A DNA stretch of 6,015 nucleotides from JBAYJY01 sp041664945 (GTDB lineage: Bacteria > UBP15 > UBA6099). The DNA is taken from positions 1 through 6,015 of the forward strand of contig JBAYJY010000237.1 in assembly GCA_041664945.1 (NCBI GenBank), written 5' to 3'. A program made the position numbers and the translations under genes. Below the pieces are notes generated by a model. The model searched no databases. It saw only the letters and a list, made by a program, of their open reading frames with translations, and was not told where the DNA came from. Every line of letters begins with the position of its first letter. Positions within the stretch are counted from its first letter, which is position 1. Positions 1-5,528 of this stretch are shown here, piece after piece.

Positions 1-84
1 AACCAATCCGGCAATCCCGAGGTCGTGGACGTCACGCCAATGGCGATGGTTTACTACAGATCGCACAAGCTGAATGTGAAATAA
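1..84 (+). CDS. C-terminal end of an unidentified protein (partial)
   Basis: The first reading frame is open from base 1 to a TAA at 82-84 and gives the last 27 residues of a protein, ending VYYRSHKLNVK. The gene starts outside the window. The tail shows no motif that I recognise, so no function is proposed. It is mildly basic at its end and shows no membrane segment. It converges on the GH84 gene, whose stop lies about 60 bp further on. A weak hairpin (CCCG, 4-nt loop, CGGG at about 86-97) follows the stop but lacks a U-tract, so I do not call it a terminator. That this is a real gene end is inferred from the open frame and the position of the stop; the stretch is too short to prove coding. 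Confidence 0.45.
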   Translation, partial: NQSGNPEVVDVTPMAMVYYRSHKLNVK

Positions 85-142
85 CCCGAGTCCGGGATTA
101 AAGATGCGGCGGATAGCTGCAAGCGCCTCCCCCACCCTATCG

Positions 143-1960
143 CTAAGGCTTCACGCTTTCGGCCAGAGCGTCGATTTCACTCTTTGACGCTCCATTTTGC
201 CTTGCCGCAACAAGTTCATTTATGGCATCCCGCTTGCGAGCGCAAAATTTATCCAGCTCATCAAGATAAAGGGAGCCGGTCAGGCCGACAAGCAGTTCGT
301 CGTTCATAATCGTTTCGCGCAGGCGCGCCGAAGAAGCCAGCGCCTTTCCAAGCCACGCAGCGGCTTCTGTCGCGGGAGCCTCTATAGGCTTTCCCTCGGA
401 GGCGGCCTGCGCCACGGCCGAAAGCATGGACTGAATTTCTTCGGGCGGCTTAATATTCGCTGAATGTTGCCCGGTCTCATTGTTGAATTTCGTAACCGCC
501 GATTCGCTGGCCCTGGCGATCGACAACATGACTTCGTACAAACCCGGACCGGACAGCCTCCATACTGCGCGTCTAAGCGAGTCGTCCGGATCGTATCCCT
601 CCGCATTCCAGCTATAATCGGCGATAGTCGCCAGAGTGATCTCCGACAGCCATGGAGCGTTCGTCATCCATCCCTGAACCTCATGGTAAAGGCCGTTCTC
701 CCGGTTCCGCTGCGGAAGCCAGCGGTATTCAGGATAATTGTCTCCCACGATGAACGGCCTGCCGATCAGTTTTCGAAATCCGGCGGCGTCTTCTTCCGTT
801 ATCGTCGGTGAAACAATCTCCCGGCCCGTCCAGCCCACCTTGATTGATTTATCCAAATTCTCTTTAAGGTCGCGAAAATATTGAACGTCGTCCAGGCTCC
901 AGTAAAGCGTCGGGCAAAAAAAGAACTGCGCTTCCGGATCGTCCGCATTCAACGACTTCTGAACCCGATTGGCCAAATCCGCCTGCGCAACACCGATTCG
1001 GCCATACCGGTCGCGGTCGGCCTGCGTTGGCAGATTGGGAGGCGAGTCGTCGAAAAACAACCCAAAATACCGAATACCCTGCGCCCGGACCGCTCTGAAC
1101 TTGCTCAATATGGCGTCAAAAGTCTTTTCCGACGAATAGTGGGCCGACAGCCCCACGTTGAGCGAATAACCCACTTTCAAATAATGCGCATCAGCAAACG
1201 AAGATATTTCGCCAAAGCGGACAAGCTCCTCAACTGTGTACGGAGCCCGCCATTTCCGCCGCGTTTTGAAGTCGCTTTTCGGCTCGTAAATGTAGTCCGT
1301 CATTTTCAGGTCCGCGGCGAGCGCGAGGCGCCGCATCCGAAGGTTCTGCTCCCATAGCGTGCTTCCGCCTTCCAGCAGCAGCCGTTCGGAAAAGTCCGGC
1401 CAATCGATTATCACGCCGGCCCGGGGCGCGATTCCAAAACGGTAATAATTTTCGAGAATCTGCTTCAGCGTAAGAAAGCCGTAATACAGACCCCGCTCGT
1501 CGGTTCCGTGCAGCGCGATGACCGCATGGCCTTCGGCTGCGTTCGAGAATGATAAAAGATACGCCTGCTCCCGACCCTCTATCATTCGCCAATGGCGCTC
1601 ATCAAACTGCGTCGGCCCAGCCTCAGCGGCCAAAGAACTTTTATGCAAATCGCCTATGACGATTTTGTCTAACCCTCCGCTTCCCTGGCCCGGCAGCCTA
1701 AGCTCCGCTCCGCCCGCCTGAAGCGCCGGCAGCTCCTCCATCAACAAACGATGCGCCGGCGCGCCCTGCAGGCCGGCGGCGGAATAAACCGCGAATCCTT
1801 CGTTAGCGAAAATGACCGTTTTCGCCCCGTACTCCTCTACATGCGGCTTTGGAATGGGACCCGGCCAAATAGCTCCATCGGCGCAATTACCCGCGGCCGA
1901 CATGAGGCCAACTAAAATCAGGGTCGCTGAAAACACCATGAAATGTCTATGATTTTTCAT
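143..1960 (-). CDS. Secreted GH84-family beta-N-acetylglucosaminidase, divergent
   Basis: 605-aa protein predicted to remove terminal beta-linked GlcNAc from glycans by the substrate-assisted mechanism of GH84 (O-GlcNAcase/NagJ family). Residues 1-27 are a signal peptide (basic KNHRH, hydrophobic 8-22, cleavage near 24-27), so it acts in the periplasm or outside. Residues about 45-185 fit the GH20/GH84 N-terminal domain, including GTDERGLYYGFLTL at 152-165. The catalytic barrel is about 190-450: the paired aspartates are D304-D305 in FGLFFDDSPP, with YEPK (K228), CPTLY (349-353), GWTG (376-379), GDNYP (406-410) and TNAPW plus ADYSWN (433-452). A helical C-terminal region follows to 605. The first ATG is chosen because it starts the signal peptide and has AGGA 12 nt upstream. 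Some pocket residues differ from characterised members (see findings), so the exact substrate is uncertain. It stands alone in its orientation here. Confidence 0.88.
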   Translation of the reverse strand: MKNHRHFMVFSATLILVGLMSAAGNCADGAIWPGPIPKPHVEEYGAKTVIFANEGFAVYSAAGLQGAPAHRLLMEELPALQAGGAELRLPGQGSGGLDKIVIGDLHKSSLAAEAGPTQFDERHWRMIEGREQAYLLSFSNAAEGHAVIALHGTDERGLYYGFLTLKQILENYYRFGIAPRAGVIIDWPDFSERLLLEGGSTLWEQNLRMRRLALAADLKMTDYIYEPKSDFKTRRKWRAPYTVEELVRFGEISSFADAHYLKVGYSLNVGLSAHYSSEKTFDAILSKFRAVRAQGIRYFGLFFDDSPPNLPTQADRDRYGRIGVAQADLANRVQKSLNADDPEAQFFFCPTLYWSLDDVQYFRDLKENLDKSIKVGWTGREIVSPTITEEDAAGFRKLIGRPFIVGDNYPEYRWLPQRNRENGLYHEVQGWMTNAPWLSEITLATIADYSWNAEGYDPDDSLRRAVWRLSGPGLYEVMLSIARASESAVTKFNNETGQHSANIKPPEEIQSMLSAVAQAASEGKPIEAPATEAAAWLGKALASSARLRETIMNDELLVGLTGSLYLDELDKFCARKRDAINELVAARQNGASKSEIDALAESVKP

Positions 1961-2065
1961 TTATTCTGATATTCCTAATATAAATTTTTGCATCTGCTTC
2001 AATAGAAATATTTAGCTTCATGGCAACCGAAAGGGCGTGAAACCGCAGTTTTCCACCGCCTGACG

Positions 2066-2079
2066 AATAAATATTTATT
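2066..2079. repeat. Perfect 14-bp AT palindrome
   Basis: AATAAATATTTATT reads the same on both strands. It lies about 105 bp upstream of the GH84 start codon. It could be a regulator site for that gene or simply AT-rich promoter DNA. It overlaps a perfect -35-like TTGACA (2078-2083, plus strand), but no good -10 lies at the right distance and no gene follows closely. Function is not shown. Confidence 0.4.
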
Positions 2080-2241
2080 GACATTCGATTTTATATAACA
2101 AACTAATTATTTAGGCAAGTCGCTTTCTTTACATCACCGCTCTCAACGCCACACTCTCGCCGAACATTCTATCGAGGGATTCCGAGTAGGGGATCTGAGT
2201 CAGCCTCGGGAACTGAAAATCGCTGATTTTATATTAGTGTT

Positions 2242-2343
2242 TGGAAACGCCTTTGAGCGCAAAGCGCCTTGTACTGCGGCGAGCGATCGCCGCCTTGCCT
2301 TATGCTGAATGCCGCCGCTCCGCGGCGCTCCGGAAAAAGCAAA
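2242..2343. repeat. Direct repeat copy A, about 102 bp
   Basis: These 102 bases recur at 3157-3257 in the same orientation with three substitutions (2255 G/A, 2308 A/T, 2319 T/G) and one extra G at 2339, about 96% identity. The unit is GC-rich against AT-rich flanks. It holds a perfect stem (GCGGCGA, loop GCGA, TCGCCGC at 2276-2293) enclosed by AGCGCC (2263-2268) pairing with GGCGCT (2324-2329). It encodes no transposase and shows no clear terminal inverted repeats, so a REP-like or MITE-like non-autonomous element is the best description. It lies on the left of higBA. Confidence 0.9.
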
Positions 2344-2423
2344 TAGTATATCGGATGTCCAACGCCATGCGGCAGACAAAATTCCTGCGGAATGTTTTGA
2401 CATGAATTTACGCTTTTACATGC

Positions 2424-2452
2424 TTGCCGTGATACTGTGTAAGCGATATACT
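2424..2452 (+). promoter_or_regulatory. higBA promoter, possibly leaderless
   Basis: TTGCCG (2424-2429), a 17-bp spacer and TATACT (2447-2452) make a good sigma-70 type promoter. Only 8 bases separate the -10 box from the higB ATG at 2461, so transcription should start at or within a few bases of that codon. No Shine-Dalgarno sequence is present upstream of higB, which agrees with a leaderless message. ATAC-N7-GTAT (2448-2462) overlaps the -10 box and the start codon and could be part of a HigA operator; its arms are only 4 bp. Confidence 0.6.
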
Positions 2453-2460
2453 TAAGACGT

Positions 2461-2748
2461 ATGATCGAGTCGTTCGGCGACAAAGAGACAGAAGGCCTTT
2501 ATAACGGCCTTTATTCAGCCCGCGCGAAGCGTTTCCCAAAAGATATTTTGTCTGCCGCGCTTCGCAGGATGGACATGCTGAACGCGGCGCACGATCTTGA
2601 TGATTTGAGAGTCCCGCCCGGCAACAGGCTTGAAGCTCTTCGGGGAGATATGAAGGGTTTTCACAGCATCAGGGTTAACGACCGGTGGAGAATTATTTTC
2701 AGATGGAGCGCCGGCGCTCATGACGTGTCGCTTGTAGATTACCATTGA
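2461..2748 (+). CDS. higB: HigB toxin, RelE-like ribosome-dependent mRNA interferase
   Basis: 95-aa toxin of the HigB (plasmid maintenance killer) family. Family members bind the ribosome and cut mRNA in the A site, stopping growth when HigA is lost. The family pattern is clear: LDDLRVPPGNRLEAL at 46-60, GDMKG at 62-66, HSIRVNDRWRIIFRW at 68-82 and the terminal DVSLVDYH at 88-95. The arginines in the SIRVNDRWR block and the C-terminal DYH correspond to the basic active-site region of this fold. Length matches the family (about 90-95 aa), so it appears intact. The ATG at 2461 gives the usual MI-SF-type N-terminus. It precedes its antitoxin, the usual order for hig and the reverse of most toxin-antitoxin operons. 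The stop is 16 bp before the preferred higA start, so the two are co-transcribed. Confidence 0.93.
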   Translation: MIESFGDKETEGLYNGLYSARAKRFPKDILSAALRRMDMLNAAHDLDDLRVPPGNRLEALRGDMKGFHSIRVNDRWRIIFRWSAGAHDVSLVDYH

Positions 2749-2764
2749 ATGGAGTGTGGCGAAA

Positions 2765-3046
2765 ATGATACCGAAACATAGGATTCCAGCTCATCCGGGC
2801 GTAATATTATCCGAAGAATTTCTAAGCCCCATGGGCATAACACAAGTGGAACTTGCCGCCCGCATCAGAGTTCCCACACAGCGCGTGAACGAAATTGTCC
2901 ATGGCAAACGTGGAATCTCGCCCATGACCGCATGGCTTTTCTCGCAGGCGTTCGGCACCTCCCCGCAGTTCTGGCTTAATCTCCAGGCAAATTACGACCT
3001 TTCCGCCAATCGCCCGACGAGAAAAGTAAAACAATTCGTCATATAG
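2765..3046 (+). CDS. higA: HigA antitoxin, XRE-type DNA-binding protein
   Basis: 93-aa antitoxin of the HigA/VapI family, which wraps HigB to block it and represses the operon through its helix-turn-helix. The N-terminus HRIPAHPGVILSEEFL (5-20) is typical. The XRE helix-turn-helix spans about 26-50 (TQVELAARIRVPTQRVNEIV, then HGKRG). ISPMTAWLFSQAFGTSP (51-67) and FWLNLQ (69-74) complete the family core. I chose the ATG at 2765 because GGAG (2751-2754) lies 10 nt upstream. A GTG at 2756 would add three residues but sits one base after that same Shine-Dalgarno, which is too close. The tail NRPTRKVKQFVI is basic. The protein looks full length, and the pair appears functional. Confidence 0.92.
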   Translation: MIPKHRIPAHPGVILSEEFLSPMGITQVELAARIRVPTQRVNEIVHGKRGISPMTAWLFSQAFGTSPQFWLNLQANYDLSANRPTRKVKQFVI

Positions 3047-3156
3047 CGGTTTCCGGCATTTGACACAATCATTTCTTAGCGTGGAAAAACAGTCGGAAGA
3101 ACTCCGGAAAGAATCAATAATCGGACTTCTCCGCGGACAGCGCGCCCGCATCGCCG

Positions 3157-3257
3157 TGGAAACGCCTTTAAGCGCAAAGCGCCTTGTACTGCGGCGAGCG
3201 ATCGCCGCCTTGCCTTATGCTGTATGCCGCCGCGCCGCGGCGCTCCGGAAAAACAAA
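3157..3257. repeat. Direct repeat copy B, about 101 bp
   Basis: Second copy of the 2242-2343 unit, 915 bp further on, same orientation, three substitutions and one missing base. The internal stem (3191-3208) is fully kept, and the distal part forms a perfect 12-bp palindrome, GCGCCGCGGCGC (3232-3243), which a T breaks in copy A. Its last bases, AAAAACAAA, directly abut the terminator stem of glnN. A short stretch that follows copy A directly (CAAATAGTATATCG, from 2340) reappears, slightly changed, at 3304-3319, beyond that stem. Confidence 0.9.
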
Positions 3258-3283
3258 GAGAGCGGGCAGTTTGCCCGCTCTCT
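3249..3283 (-). terminator. Intrinsic terminator of glnN
   Basis: On the minus strand, AGAGAGCGGGCA and TGCCCGCTCTCT form a perfect 12-bp GC-rich stem with a 3-nt loop (3257-3283), followed at once by TTTGTTTTT (3257 down to 3249). This is a textbook Rho-independent terminator about 77 nt past the glnN stop. Read on the plus strand the stem is followed by ATAACGCTTC, which is not a U-tract, so it should act mainly on glnN transcripts. Confidence 0.9.
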
Positions 3284-3323
3284 ATAACGCTTCATATAAA
3301 ATTCAAAATAGTATATTCGAGTT

Positions 3324-3340
3324 CCCCGGACTATCCGGAG
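3324..3340 (-). other. Small hairpin just after the glnN stop
   Basis: On the minus strand CTCCGGA, loop TAG and TCCGGGG pair over 7 bp with one G-U wobble, 20 nt after the glnN stop. There is no U-run after it. It may protect the 3' end of the mRNA or have no role; the strong terminator further on is the likely stop signal. Confidence 0.4.
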
Positions 3341-3359
3341 AAAACGTGTCGCCGCCGCG

Positions 3360-5450
3360 TCAGACGCTGAAAAGCATCTGCGCATAAGTGGGATACGGCC
3401 AGTATTTCTCTCCCACCAGCGCCTCGATCTCGTCGGCGTCAATGCGCAACTCCTGCATCGTCTTCAGAACGACGTTGCGGAAGTAAACGCTCTGCGCCTC
3501 CGGAGTTTTATGGTTCTTCACTCCGTCGAGTTCCTTCTCAAGCTTACGGGTCTTATTGTAGACAGCCTCTGACAGCCCTGTAAGTTTCGACACCATGCTC
3601 GTCTCAAGTTCGCAGCTTATTTCCGACGACAGCGCCTTCTTGGAAACCGCCGTTTCGCTCAGGTCCTTGATGTACGAACACACCGCGGGAATGATTTCCT
3701 TGTTCACCATGTCGATCATCGTCAGGGCTTCGATATTGATGGTTTTGCAGTAGCTCTCAAAGAGAATCTCGCATCTTGAGTGAATCTCGCCCTTGGTGAA
3801 CACCTTGTGTTTCTTGAACAGCTCGATGTTTTTCTTCGCGACAAAGTGCGGAAGCGCATCCGGAGTCGAAATGAGATTGAGAAGTCCTCTTTTCTTCGCC
3901 TCAATTACCCATTCATCCGTATAGTTGTTGCCGTTGAAGATGATTCTGCGGTGCTTTTTGATGGCATTTTTAATGAGCGCATTAAGAGCCTTGTTGAAGT
4001 CCTTGGCCTTTTCGAGTTCATCGGCAAACTCGCACAGGGCTTCGGCGGCGATCGTGTTCAGGACGATGTTCGGCCCGGAAACTGAAATCTCGGAGCCGAG
4101 CATGCGGAATTCGAATTTGTTGCCGGTGAAAGCGAACGGCGATGTCCTGTTTCTGTCTGTCGTATCTCTCGGGAACGTGGGCAGAACGTCCACGCCGATA
4201 ACCATCTTCTTGTTCATTTTCCTGCTGTATGGCTTGCCGCTCTCGATGGCGTCCAGAATGTTTGTCAGATCTTCTCCGAGAAAAACGGATACAATCGCCG
4301 GAGGCGCTTCGCTCGCTCCAAGGCGGTGATCGTTGCCGGCGCTTGCGACGCAAACGCGGAGGAGGTCCTGGTGATCGTCAACGGCCTTCAGCATTGCGCA
4401 GAGGAAGAATAGGAACTGCGCGTTATCCTGCGGATCGTCGCCCGGTTCGAGAAGGTTGATTCCCGTGTCCGTCGAGATGCTCCAGTTATTGTGCTTGCCG
4501 CTGCCGTTGATGGCGGCAAATGGTTTTTCGTGAAGGAGGCATGTAAGGCCGTGATTTCCGGCGATCTTTTTCATCATCTCCATCGTAAGCTGGTTGTGAT
4601 CGCATGCGATGTTGGTCGACGCGAATATCGGAGCGAGCTCATGCTGGGACGGCGCAACCTCGTTGTGCTCTGTTTTCGCCAGAATCCCCAGTTTCCAAAG
4701 CTCTTCGTCGAGTTCCTTCATGAAAGCGGACACTCTCGGCTTGATTATGCCGAAGTAGTGATCTTCCAGTTCCTGCCCCTTCGGAGGCTTGGCTCCGAAA
4801 AGCGTCCTTCCGCAATACACAAGGTCCTTGCGCTTTTTATAAAGATCCTTATTGATAAGAAAATACTCCTGCTCGGGTCCGACTGTTGCTGTCACTCTGT
4901 TGGCGTTGTGCTTCCCGAAAAGAGCGAGCGCCCGGAGGGCCTGCTTGTTGAGGGCGTCGTTCGAGCGCAAAAGCGGGGTCTTCTTGTCGAGCGCTTCGCC
5001 GCTGTACGAGCAGAAAGCGGTTGGAATGCAGAGCGTGTCATCTTTGACGAAGACATACGATGTCGGGTCCCATGCCGTGTAACCTCTCGCCTCAAACGTC
5101 GAGCGGAGGCCGCCCGAGGGGAATGAGGAGGCGTCGGGCTCTCCCTTGACCAGCGCGCTGCCCGAAAACTCCATGATAATGCTTCCGTCAGGCATGTCGG
5201 ATATGAAGCTGTCGTGCTTCTCCGCCGTGATGCCTGTCATCGGCTGAAACCAGTGCGTGAAATGCGTGGCGCCCTTTTCGATGGCCCAATCCTTCATCGC
5301 ATTGGCGACAACGTTGGCAAGTTCGCCGTCCAACAACATTCCACTCTGGATTGTCTTCTTAAGCGACTTGTAGATATCTTTGGGAAGCCGTTCCTTCATA
5401 ACTCTATCATTGAATACCATGCTGCCGAATAATTCGCTGATGTTTTTCAT
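3360..5450 (-). CDS. glnN: Glutamine synthetase, type III (GlnN)
   Basis: 696-aa cytoplasmic enzyme that makes glutamine from glutamate, ammonia and ATP. It is the GSIII class, about 700-730 aa against about 450 for GSI, and forms double-ring dodecamers in known members. The GSIII-specific N-terminal part runs to about 185 and includes HWFQPMTGITAEKHDSF (66-82) and FPSGGLRSTFEARGYTAWDP (110-129). The catalytic domain carries the metal and ATP site: GPEQEYF (191-197), TEHNEVAPSQHELAPIF (260-276), NGSGKHNNWS (315-324), NRTSPFAF (434-441) and KFEFRM (445-450). A charged helical region (about 600-645) precedes the C-terminal YWPYPTYAQMLF. All expected motifs are present and the length is normal, so it should be active. 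AAGGAG lies 8 nt before the ATG, which fixes the start. It is a single-gene unit with its own promoter, operator-like dyad and terminator. No PII or ammonium transporter gene is adjacent. Confidence 0.97.
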   Translation of the reverse strand: MKNISELFGSMVFNDRVMKERLPKDIYKSLKKTIQSGMLLDGELANVVANAMKDWAIEKGATHFTHWFQPMTGITAEKHDSFISDMPDGSIIMEFSGSALVKGEPDASSFPSGGLRSTFEARGYTAWDPTSYVFVKDDTLCIPTAFCSYSGEALDKKTPLLRSNDALNKQALRALALFGKHNANRVTATVGPEQEYFLINKDLYKKRKDLVYCGRTLFGAKPPKGQELEDHYFGIIKPRVSAFMKELDEELWKLGILAKTEHNEVAPSQHELAPIFASTNIACDHNQLTMEMMKKIAGNHGLTCLLHEKPFAAINGSGKHNNWSISTDTGINLLEPGDDPQDNAQFLFFLCAMLKAVDDHQDLLRVCVASAGNDHRLGASEAPPAIVSVFLGEDLTNILDAIESGKPYSRKMNKKMVIGVDVLPTFPRDTTDRNRTSPFAFTGNKFEFRMLGSEISVSGPNIVLNTIAAEALCEFADELEKAKDFNKALNALIKNAIKKHRRIIFNGNNYTDEWVIEAKKRGLLNLISTPDALPHFVAKKNIELFKKHKVFTKGEIHSRCEILFESYCKTINIEALTMIDMVNKEIIPAVCSYIKDLSETAVSKKALSSEISCELETSMVSKLTGLSEAVYNKTRKLEKELDGVKNHKTPEAQSVYFRNVVLKTMQELRIDADEIEALVGEKYWPYPTYAQMLFSV

Positions 5451-5458
5451 GTTACCCT

Positions 5459-5464
5459 CTCCTT
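5459..5464 (-). promoter_or_regulatory. glnN ribosome binding site
   Basis: AAGGAG on the minus strand, 8 nt upstream of the glnN ATG, is a strong Shine-Dalgarno and fixes the start codon. It is clearly stronger than those of the other genes in the window. Confidence 0.85.
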
Positions 5465-5479
5465 AAATTTGTAAACCTT

Positions 5480-5495
5480 TGTGGTAATCACCACA
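5480..5495 (-). promoter_or_regulatory. Operator-like dyad at the glnN transcription start
   Basis: TGTGGTGATTACCACA has perfect 6-bp inverted arms around a 4-bp centre. It begins 5 bp downstream of the -10 box, so it covers the expected +1 and early transcribed region, a position typical of repressor sites. The arrangement of 5-bp half-sites TGTGG and CCACA with a 6-bp gap is that of CRP/FNR-superfamily sites (TGTGA-N6-TCACA). It does not fit the GlnR/TnrA pattern. Which protein binds is unknown. Confidence 0.6.
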
Positions 5496-5500
5496 GGGAA

Positions 5501-5528
5501 ATTATATACCAAGTTCCTGCCATCACAA
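5501..5528 (-). promoter_or_regulatory. glnN promoter
   Basis: On the minus strand TTGTGA (5528-5523) is followed by a 16-bp spacer and a consensus TATAAT (5506-5501). The perfect -10 box, the following dyad and the strong ribosome binding site about 40 nt downstream support a sigma-70 promoter with a short leader. No riboswitch would fit in that leader. Confidence 0.7.

Larger units (their letters stand above)
1961..2460. other. 500-bp spacer between GH84 gene and higB
   Basis: This spacer separates two divergently transcribed genes. It contains an AT-only palindrome (2066-2079), copy A of the ~100-bp repeat (2242-2343) and the higBA promoter (2424-2452), each listed separately. The left 150 bp is AT-rich and should hold the GH84 promoter, but I find no minus-strand -35/-10 pair good enough to call. 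On the plus strand a frame without a usual start codon is open from 2099 to a TGA at 2306-2308 and runs into the repeat. I see no tRNA, no further gene and no convincing terminator. Confidence 0.6.
3047..3359. other. 313-bp spacer between higA and glnN 3' end
   Basis: This is the convergent spacer between higA and glnN. It contains about 110 bp of unique DNA, repeat copy B (3157-3257), the glnN terminator stem (3257-3283) and a second small hairpin next to the glnN stop. A plus-strand frame from TTG 3060 to TAA 3287 (75 codons) crosses the unique part and the whole repeat. Its first 32 residues are charged and helix-like, but there is no Shine-Dalgarno and no family match, so I do not call it a gene. 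No terminator dedicated to higBA is seen. Confidence 0.6.

Noticed and set aside
85..142. Terminator between the first gene and the GH84 gene
   Set aside because: Only a 4-bp CCCG/CGGG stem without a U-run on either strand.
1230..1592. 120-codon minus-strand frame within the GH84 gene
   Set aside because: Same strand, different frame, low-complexity Arg/Ala-rich product typical of a frame shadow; the GH84 frame covers it fully.
1975..2002. TTGAAG-N16-TATTAG as the GH84 promoter
   Set aside because: The -10 box would overlap the AGGA ribosome binding site, leaving no room for it in the mRNA.
2822..3151. 109-codon minus-strand frame over higA
   Set aside because: It is antisense to a clearly recognised higA and shows no protein family features.
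2242..3257. Integron cassette, CRISPR array or insertion sequence
   Set aside because: There is no integrase or transposase, no attC-type inverted core that I can recognise, no regular short repeats with spacers, and no terminal inverted repeats.
3060..3287. 75-codon plus-strand frame starting at TTG
   Set aside because: Its second half is the repeat, it stops within the terminator stem, it has no Shine-Dalgarno and no family pattern. Kept only as a possible remnant in the findings.
4491..5126. 211-codon plus-strand frame inside glnN
   Set aside because: Long but antisense to the conserved catalytic part of glnN; its openness follows from glnN codon use, and it shows no motif of its own.
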